Source: Symbiodinium natans | Lineage: Eukaryota; Sar; Dinophyceae; Suessiales; Symbiodiniaceae | Assembly (NCBI GenBank): GCA_905221605.1 | Contig: CAJNDS010000924.1 | Location: 786,209 to 841,208, forward strand | Reading direction: 5' to 3' | Length of the DNA stretch: 55,000 nt | Part shown: positions 47,364 to 55,000 of the stretch, in pieces | Layout: the number at the start of each line of letters is the position of its first letter | How positions within the stretch are numbered: position 1 is the first letter of the stretch | Translations under genes and position numbers: made by a program | Notes under the pieces: model-generated | Database searches by the model: none | The model's input: the letters and a program-made list of their open reading frames with translations, nothing else | Told to the model about the DNA's origin: nothing

Positions 47364-49130
47364 GGTTTAGGGTTCGGGGACCTTTAGGGTTTTGGGTGTA
47401 GGCGTAGGGGAGCAGTAGTAGGGTTAAGATGAGGGCACCTTTAGTGTTTAGGGTCTAGGGTTAGGGAACCACCCCACGATTCTTAGTAGTTATTAGACAC
47501 GGATGGAGGAGGGGGGGTTGGGGGGGGTGGGTTGGGATCGGGCAGGGCTTCGGGACTTCGTGGAGGTTTGTTTTATTTGGACAGATTTAGGACTACAGCA
47601 GCGGGGTGCGCAAGGTTTAGGGTTTTAGGGTTGCCGCACAGATCCTCGAAGAACTTAAAATGAAAAGATGATCAACGGCTCAGCCCCTTCTGGCAACCAG
47701 AGCTGATGAAATTACTTGTCCTTGGATTGTTCTCAGGGTAGTTTCAAGCCTGAATATGTTCCCTCACCTCCTCTAAAGGGTTCTGATATATGGGCCCTTG
47801 TTTTGTCTGGGGTGGAAAAAACGGGGTACCCTCTTAAGGACCCGTACCAAGGGATCATGTAGCTGCCCTTAGAGATGAGCTTTAGATCTTGAAGCCAAAG
47901 AGCCTTCAACCCTCTTCTTGGAGATGATATGTACTAGCCAACTATACCTGCACTTCCTACCCCAATTATAACCATGTTGGGGCAGTTACAGCTGGGTTTT
48001 AAATATGACGAACCTCCAAGTGCCCTTGCACAGAGGACCCTAGAGAGAGCCCTAAGCCCTAAACCCTAAACCCTAAACCCTATAAACCCTATAAACCCTA
48101 TAAACCCTATAAACCCTAAAAACCCTATAAACCCTATAAACCCTATAAACCGTATAAACTCAATAAACCCTAAACCCTAGTGAAGCTGCAGCTGCGGAGG
48201 CCTCGGGCCTATGTTTACGCACGCAGACTTCAAGGCCCATCGGGGCTTAGGGTTTAGGGTTTAGGGTTTAGGGTTTCGGGTTTAGGGTTTAGGGTTTAGG
48301 GTTTAGGGTTTAGGGTTTAGGTCTTTGGGTTCAGTGGTAAGGAGACCTACTGTAAAAAAGAAAGGGTTTGGGGTTTAGGGGATAGGTGGGGTGGGATTTG
48401 CGGGTCCCACAAGCAACCTGGCGAAACTACAGTGTCAACCCAACCCTAAAGCATTAACCCCTCAACCCCAAACCCTAAACCCCAACCTCAGGACCTCACT
48501 TCTGTAGGTTCTGCCACACCTAAACTACAAGGACAAGATTGGGCCCCATAGTGTAGATCAACCCCCCACATGTGTATCAGCTCATCTTGCATGTGGCAAA
48601 GGGGTCTGCTGTAGCTCGCTTTGGGGTGCTCTTGCGGCTTACGGTGTTGTCTCTGTTACGATGCTACGAAGGCATCAGACCATTTTTGGGTGGTTGCAAT
48701 CCTAAACTCCGAGGCCGAAGATCCCTAAACCCTAAAACCAGTAGGCTACCAATTTGCCCTGAGGTAAGCGGCGGCTCCATTCGGTGAAGGGGTCGAATTC
48801 CTAAACCCTTCAGCCTGACAAGACCCTCAACCCTACACCCTAAAGCCCTCTACATTCATAATTATGGCTATTTAGGGATAATTAAGCTCAGTTAAGGTTA
48901 TCCAAGGGGGGAACCTAGGGGGGGGGGGGTAGTATAGAGGGGGATAGTAGGGGAGCCCAAGATACATATACACCCGAGGTGATGCCACCTGGTGACGACT
49001 ACTGAAAGTGACCCTGGCAAGGGGGCTCCGAGTGTCGAGGAGTGCGGGTTAGGGGCTTAACAGTTGATCTTAGAGTTTCGGACAGTGTACATGGGGTTCC
49101 TTATACATATTGGTGAATGTGTATATATGT
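47364..49130. other. No recognised gene
   Basis: G-rich and unique DNA with a degraded family A MITE near 47,930-48,024, CCCTATAAA nine-base array 48,075-48,160, TTTAGGG array 48,245-48,320. The last exon(s) of the GALNT-like gene may lie here but were not found. Confidence 0.5.
48057..48180. repeat. CCCTATAAA nine-base array
   Basis: About ten units of CCCTATAAA between short CCCTAAA runs, a second length variant of the telomere unit. Confidence 0.95.
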
Positions 49131-49137
49131 ATAATTA

Positions 49138-49180
<43 letters not shown>
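49138..49180. repeat. TA microsatellite
   Basis: Pure TA run. Open frames across it are repeat translation. Confidence 0.95.
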
Positions 49181-49454
49181 AGTGAACTTTTGGTGATACT
49201 AGCAATGAACGCCCTGCTTCACCGTGGTGATGGTTGCGGGCTTCTGGGGCTTGAGGGTTGAATTCTTTAAGCGGCTTAGGGTTTTCGGGTTTGGTTTCAG
49301 GGTTTTGGGAAGCCCTAAACGCTAAACCCAAAGGAGACGACACCTGAAACCCCAAACACCCCAAGCCCCAAAGCCTAAACCCTAGACTCTAAACCCTATA
49401 ATCCTTAGACCCGAAACCCCTAGACCCTAAACCCTTGCCAAGGCCGTGTAGGCG

Positions 49455-49672
49455 ACAACCCTAAACCCTAAACCCTAAACCCTAAACCCTAAACCCTAAA
49501 CCCTAAACGTCAAACCTTCGGCTGCCTTCAGCCGATTGTTTGCAGAGTCTGCGTGAGCTGCACATCGGTCCACAAAAGGCCCGGGCTGCAGAGTTTGCAG
49601 AGCGGGGCCTTAAAGGTTTAGGGTTTAGGGTTTAGGGTTTAGGGTTTAGGGTTTAGGGTTTAGGGTTTAGGG
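49455..49672. repeat. ITS pair of opposite orientation
   Basis: CCCTAAA at 49,457-49,508 and TTTAGGG at 49,616-49,672, bracketing an exon-like stretch. Confidence 0.9.
49547..49612 (+). CDS. Exon-like stretch, unassigned
   Basis: Follows TGTTTGCAG and reads SLRELHIGPQKARAAEFAER in one frame, ending in front of an ITS. A downstream exon of the GALNT-like gene cannot be excluded; no motif seen. Confidence 0.25.
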
Positions 49673-49778
49673 CTTCTATTTGCCTAGAAGCCCCCAAAGC
49701 TAGTAAAGAAACAATCCCTACATTGCCCTTGCAAGGAAGAAGATACCTTTCTGGGGGGTTCTTCAGCAGCTAGTAGTT
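49673..49778. mobile_element. MITE family B copy
   Basis: CTTCTATTTGCCTAGAAGCC at left and GGGGTTCTTCAGCAGCTAGT at right, directly abutting an ITS. Confidence 0.7.
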
Positions 49779-50494
49779 TCGGGTTGATGGGCTGACCTTG
49801 AATCTCAACTATGGCCTTCTTGTTGGTACCCAAAACCGGAAGGGATGTACCAGAATGCCGTGTATCGGTTTTCAGGGTTCAGGGCAGTACCCCCCAAACC
49901 TACAACCTTCGAACCACATTGAGCCAATGCTCTACGTCCTTCGACGCGAAGCATTGCAGCGGCTGAGGGCTTTGCGGTGAGGGGAGCTTTAGGGCCTAAG
50001 CTGAGGGTGCTTAGCTTTGGGGTCGGGGTTTCGGCCCTACACACCCTAAACCCTAAACCCTCCACCCTCCAAACCCCAAGCCCTAAATCCCGCGTTCCAG
50101 ACACGATGCGCAAGAATTGTAGGGCCGGTACAGCTCTGTCAACTTCACCATAAGCAGCTGGAGTTACGGGTTTCCTTGTTCGTGTAGCTTAATTCCATTT
50201 TGAGTTCCTTAAACCCTAAACCCTAAACCCTAAACCCTAAACCCTGTTCCAGAACCCTGGTAGTCAAGTAATTTTCCGAATGGCGAGCCCAGATCCGAAA
50301 CCCTTACCTAGGGAGGCCCTTGGGACATTTTAATAAATTCCCTTATTGGGTTTCAGAGGGTCATATTCAGGAATATTTTTCAGAGGTGTTTAAGGGCCAT
50401 CCTAGTTACAAACCTCTGTTCCCGGCTGACCGGCTGAGGCTTGGGAGGCGGAGGGCCTGCCAGTGAAGAGGCCTCAGATTGGGGCCCCCAAACC

Positions 50495-50910
50495 CTAGGG
50501 TTTAGGGTTTAGGGTTTAGGGTTTAGCGTTGAGGGTTTAGGGTTTAGGGTTTAGCGTTGAGGGTTTAGGGTTTAGGGTTTAGGGCTAGACCCTAGACCCT
50601 AAACTCTAAACCCCAAGATGGGGGAGATTTGGGCTTAAGCCGTAGGCTTAGGGTTTAGGATCCCTTTTTTTGGGGATGGCCCTAAACCCTAAACCCTGAA
50701 TCCTAAACCCTAAACCCTAAACCCTAAACCCGGTTTACCAGGCTTGCGATGTATGGGCTTCCCAAATCCGGAAACCATAGATGCGCCGGGGCGGGGAGGC
50801 GGAGGGGGTCGAGATCACATATCCAAATATTGGATAAGGGTTTAGGGTTTAGGGTTTAGGGTTTATTAGGGTTTAGGGTTCAGGGTTGAGGGTTTAGGGT
50901 TTAGGGTAAT
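50495..50910. repeat. ITS cluster
   Basis: TTTAGGG with TTGAGGG and TTTAGCG at 50,495-50,590, CCCTAAA at 50,682-50,730, TTTAGGG at 50,836-50,908. Confidence 0.9.
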
Positions 50911-50999
50911 ACTACACATACACAGGACAGGCAGACAGCCAGACAACGTAAAACACCGACAACACAACAACACAGACCACACAGACAACACCGACAACA

Positions 51000-51310
<311 letters not shown>

Positions 51311-51796
51311 ACGCATGCACTTGTATACATATGCACAAATGCATATGTGTGTTTTATTTGTGGGTGTATTCAGTTACCTGCAACCATATCTAGTATTGAC
51401 ATGAAGGATGACGTGTATGCCGAATCACGTTCCCTTTCTTAGCGCTTTGTCATGGTTTACTTGCCTGCGGCTGCTCTGGAAACCCTAAACCCTGAACCCT
51501 GAAGGGTTATGCACCCAGGTGTATGTTTTGGGGTCTGGCCTTCAGAGGTTCAGCTTTCCTCTTTTTTTGTTGTTCTCTCTCTCTCTCTACCTTTCTCTCA
51601 CTCGCCCTCTCTTGCGCACTCCAGTTTGGTTTTTTTTTGGGTCTGGAAAACGCTGAGCCCGAAATCTTACGTCCCTGACGTCCTGTAGGGTTGTGAGGCC
51701 GAAAGGGGCTTAGGGTTTGGCTCTAGGGTTTTAGGGTCAGAACCCTAAACCCCAAAACCCTGAATAGTAAACTTTTTTGGACAGGTTGGGCAGTGC

Positions 51797-51893
51797 GGAG
51801 GCCGCAGTGGCGTTGAGACGGCGCTGGCAAGGGTTGGATGGCCTCGGCGTAGAGGACATGCTAGCTGTTGACAGAGAACGTGCAGTGGTTGAG
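51797..51893 (+). CDS. Exon-like stretch, unassigned
   Basis: Follows TTGGACAG. One frame reads AVALRRRWQGLDGLGVEDML then AVDRERAVVE, good coding composition, and ends at a TTGAGGG/TTTGGGG run. Unrecognised. Confidence 0.3.
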
Positions 51894-52594
51894 GGTTTGG
51901 GGTTCAGGGTTTAGGGTTTTAAGGGTTTTTCGGGTTCAGGGTGCAGGGTTTGGGACCAGAAAGGGCTTTGTGTTGATTTCATGTCAAGCCACTCTTGCTG
52001 TCACTTGCTGCCTTTGAGGGCCCTACCATGGTACGTATATATATATATATACCTATATATATATATAACCCACTTATAAGCCCCTGAAGTGCCCTAACAT
52101 GGTTAGAATCCTGTTCGAAGTACAGCTGTAATTGGGCTAGTATCCAAGTAAGCCCCAATTCGTTTCATCTGTGGAGCAGCCACCGCTTTCAAGCCTCCTT
52201 AGCGCGCCCTTGCGAGCGGCAATGGCGCTACTTCCCGAGGTGGCAGCTCCGGGCTGTCAATACAGGGGTCGGAATAGTAGGGTTTAGGGTTTAGGGTTTC
52301 GGGTTTAGGGTTTCAGCTCTTATAAATTATACTATAATAAGCCCCCAAAAGCCTGTTCTACTTATTACGGCCCCTAAAAGGAGTGGGAATCAGGACCGCC
52401 TACCCCTTTCAGCGGAACTAGTATCTTTTGTAGCGTGTACTGCGTTTCGGAATCAGATTGCAACATCTGCCTGTAAGGAACCCTATCCCTGACCCTGTAG
52501 AAAGACAAACCGCATGACACTTAAACCTCAAAGCCCGAACCCTAATTCGGAAGTGGCGGTGCATGGGTCGCCCCGGAACATTCTTTCGCGTTGT

Positions 52595-52866
52595 AGGGTT
52601 TAGGGTTTAGGGTTTAGGGTTTAGGGTTTAGGGTTTAGGGTTTAGGGTTTAGGGTTTGGTGAAGGTTGGGATGTCGAGTAGCATCGAAAGCCGCGTAACT
52701 TGCGAAAGGCAGTTTTGGCCCGATTGCCGGGGGGCCATCAGTTCGGCGCGTGATGTCGCCCGTTGATGTTGCTGTTGTCCCCTGAGCCCCAAACCCGAAT
52801 GGTTTAGGGTTTAGGGTTTAGGGTTTAGGGTTTAGGGTTTAGGGTTTAGGGTTTAGGGTTTAGGGT
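52595..52866. repeat. Two ITS arrays, TTTAGGG
   Basis: Arrays at 52,595-52,658 and 52,800-52,866 around about 140 bases of unique GC-rich DNA. Confidence 0.95.
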
Positions 52867-52942
52867 CCCGTGTGTGGGGAGCCTTGCAAGCTCGCATGCT
52901 TTGCTTTGGTCACTTCCCTGACATCTTCAGTCTGACTGTATA

Positions 52943-53057
52943 GAACCCAAAGAGCCCAATACCCCTTAAACAAGGAATAGTCCTTAAAACATATTAAGGA
53001 TCCCTTTATGATTTAAGGTATATTCCTTAATTAAGGGGTATTGGGCTCTGTGGGAAC
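52943..53057. mobile_element. MITE family C, near-intact copy
   Basis: GAACCCAAAGAGCCCAATAC and inverted GTATTGGGCTCTGTGGGAAC; very close to the 22.9 kb copy. Confidence 0.85.
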
Positions 53058-53394
53058 CTTAAAACCCTAATTGAACCCTAGAAGCCAAAACCCTAAGGCC
53101 TAGCGCCAACTCGAACTTGATAAGAGGTCGGAAGCCTTGACAGAAACCAGGAGGCCCGTCAAGATTTTCCACTTTCAACGACCCTTAAACCCTAAACAAG
53201 CCAAACCTTAACCCCAAAACCCGTAACAAATCGGATACTCTCAACCCCGAAATCCCAAAAACCCTTCAAGCACTACCTCCGAAACTCTAAGCCTTAAAGG
53301 CTTCCCCCCAACCCAAAACCCTTAAAACACCACATCCGAAACTCTGAGCCTTCCAAGTCCTCTAGGGGCTTCAGTCGAAGCCCTTGGCAGTCCC

Positions 53395-53660
53395 CTAAAC
53401 CCTCAACCCTAAACCCTAAACCCTGAACCCTAAACCCTAAACCCCTAAAACCTGGTTGGGGAAGGCCTTTACCCTCGGGCCGGCGCGGCCCGCAGTGCCG
53501 GTTTCCAGGTGCAGCTGCTCTGTTCTTGAGGGGAAAATAGGGGTACCGACGCCCTAAACACCCCGAACCCTACGGGGTTTAGGGTTTAGGGCTAGGGTTT
53601 AGGGTTTAGGGTTTAGGATTTAGGGCTTCGGGTTTAGGGTTTAGGGTTTCGGGTTCCTAA
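53395..53660. repeat. ITS cluster
   Basis: CCCTAAA/CCCTCAA at 53,395-53,450, TTTAGGG/TTTCGGG at 53,576-53,655. Confidence 0.85.
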
Positions 53661-53797
53661 ACCCAAACCCCAGTTTTTTTTTGGATTTAGGCGTTTGAGG
53701 TTTTTGGATCCGAAGGGGCTTCAGGGGTCTTAGGCAAGTCAGGGTTCGGTGGTCTTAAGTAAAGGGAGTCGAGCTTGGACCCCTGAGGATGTGAAAC

Positions 53798-53905
53798 AGG
53801 GTTTATATTACTGTTGTTGGTGAGTGTATACAAGGTTCCTTTGTAATATTGGTGAGTGTATGTATTGTGTATCTTTTTGGGGATTGCAACGAATATAAAC
53901 CCTAC
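53798..53905. mobile_element. Dispersed repeat, second copy of the 39.15 kb sequence
   Basis: Shares TATTACTGTT.TTGGTGAGT, AAGGTTCCTTT and TTGGTGAGTGTA phrases with 39,160-39,260. Unclassified. Confidence 0.6.
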
Positions 53906-54204
53906 TTCTGAGAGGTTTCCTGAATATGCTCCGGACCTGGCCCTTCTATTCCCTTTTGAGGATTTTTAAAGAGGGTCCCCAAACCCAAGGGTACAACCTA
54001 GCTTAGGCGTCCAAGGTGGAGTCCATGATGAAGGGGCTTTAGGGGTCTTTCGGCTGCTTCCCCCAGCGACGAAACTCCCAAGCCCAAACCCTAAAACCCG
54101 AAAGCAATATCACCCTAAGCCACAAGGTCTGGGGTTTGGTAATTTAGGGTATAGGTTCAGGGTTACCCTGGTTACAGCCCTGAAAGCCTAACGCCCAAAA
54201 CCTA

Positions 54205-54347
54205 TTTCAAGGTTCATGGTACTTATTGACCAATTATAGCTGTACTTATAACTGTACATATAACCACATTAGGGCACGTAGGGGGCTTACAAGTGGGTTA
54301 TAAGTACAGTTACAAGTACAGGGATAAGTACCATGAACCTGCAAGTA
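54205..54347. mobile_element. MITE family A copy
   Basis: TTCAAGGTTCATGGTACTTA and inverted TAAGTACCATGAACCTGCAA; well preserved. Confidence 0.88.
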
Positions 54348-54535
54348 AACTCTGATCAGCTGCCAGAAAAAGAGCACCCTGCCAGGCTCACAAAGCCTGG
54401 GCCAACCACACGCGAGGCTCCGGAACGAGGTGCGGGCACGTTGCCTCTCCCTTTTTTCTGGCAGGACGGCGTCAGCCCTAAACCCTAACCCCTAACCCCC
54501 CTAACCCCCTAAACCCTAAACCCTGCACCGAAGGT

Positions 54536-54632
54536 GCACCGTCGGCCCTGATCGTGGCGTCCGCAGCCACGGCTTTGGCGGCAGGCGTCGCGACGCAAAG
54601 GCACCGGGAGGGCTTTGGGTGCAGGGCGAGTT
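54536..54632 (+). CDS. Exon-like stretch, unassigned
   Basis: GC-rich segment between ITS and a family B MITE. One frame reads APSALIVASAATALAAGVAT, Ala-rich and possibly membrane-spanning. No homology recognised. Confidence 0.2.
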
Positions 54633-54650
54633 AGGGGCTTGTGGGTGTAC

Positions 54651-54768
54651 TATCAATTTGTTTCTAGAACCACCAAAGAGTTGAAGATAATTGTCCCTAT
54701 ACTGCGCTTATGAGGAAGAATCTGTTTTTTTGTTGGGGGGAGGGGAGAGTTCTTAAGCAAATAGTAGT
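54651..54768. mobile_element. MITE family B copy
   Basis: TATCAATTTGTTTCTAGAACC at left (degraded), GAGTTCTTAAGCAAATAGTAG at right. Confidence 0.75.
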
Positions 54769-55000
54769 TTCGGGGTTTCAGCGCGTAGGTGGGCTGCGTC
54801 CTGGGGGGTTTGTTTTGCGTTTTGGTCTCCTTGCTTTTGCCATTCTGGGATTGGGAGTCGTGGGCTAAGAGCAAGAAGAGTTCTCGCATCATCTCATGCA
54901 CCCCATCCCTCCCCAAACCTCCAAGTCTCAAAGCCAGCCCGAAGACTTCCACCGGCACAGCTAATGTTTTGCCACAGCCGTGAAATGACTTCCAGAGACC

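Overview
The window reads as nuclear DNA of a dinoflagellate, most likely a Symbiodiniaceae-type genome. This rests on three things seen in the sequence: Arabidopsis-type telomere heptamers (TTTAGGG / CCCTAAA) scattered through the window; a multi-exon gene whose inferred introns start with GT, GC or GA and end in AG, the donor mix known from dinoflagellates; and GC-rich coding DNA. No tRNA, rRNA or CRISPR was seen. All coordinates and splice joins were worked out by eye from conserved motifs and reading-frame continuity, so individual exon edges may be off by a few bases.

Host gene. About 26 very small + strand exons between 7.68 and 47.36 kb join in frame into one protein of about 500 residues. 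It has a type II membrane anchor, a GT2/GT27 catalytic domain with the HNE, IDDGS, FLDAH, SGGLF, WGGENIE and GHVFR motifs, and a C-terminal ricin-type (CBM13) lectin region. It is a polypeptide N-acetylgalactosaminyltransferase-like gene spread over about 40 kb, with exons of about 25-110 bases. The introns are packed with interstitial telomeric sequences (ITS), short palindromic MITE-like elements and microsatellites. The true start exon lies upstream of 7.68 kb or is unrecognised, and the 3' end beyond 47.36 kb was not found.

Mobile island. The intron between exons 17 and 18 (23.7-39.9 kb) holds a roughly 14.5 kb element free of telomeric repeats, on the same strand as the host gene. Its first ORF is a LINE polyprotein: APE endonuclease, reverse transcriptase, C2H2-like fingers, then the start of a ubiquitin-specific protease (USP) domain that continues in another frame. 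At least eight further same-strand ORFs follow, including a dual-specificity-phosphatase-like protein with a complete HCX5R loop, a Pro/Ser-rich protein, small Cys-rich ORFs and several unrecognised proteins.

Hairpin family. Seventeen short hairpins share the core GAGTGAGGTCNCCTCCTG (inner stem GAGG-TCN-CCTC) but have outer stems of different sequence that are each self-complementary, up to 12 bp. They occur only in this island. At least one lies in or beside every junction between successive ORFs, and six lie inside ORFs. This is the best candidate for an undescribed system: a giant polycistronic LINE-like element punctuated by a covarying RNA (or DNA) hairpin.

Rest of the window. 1-7.6 kb and 47.4-55 kb contain ITS, MITEs, simple repeats and a few weak exon-like stretches. 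Several ITS tracts interrupt MITEs, and one is flanked by a 23-bp near-perfect duplication of an exon edge. This suggests telomere repeats are repeatedly inserted at breaks in this genome.
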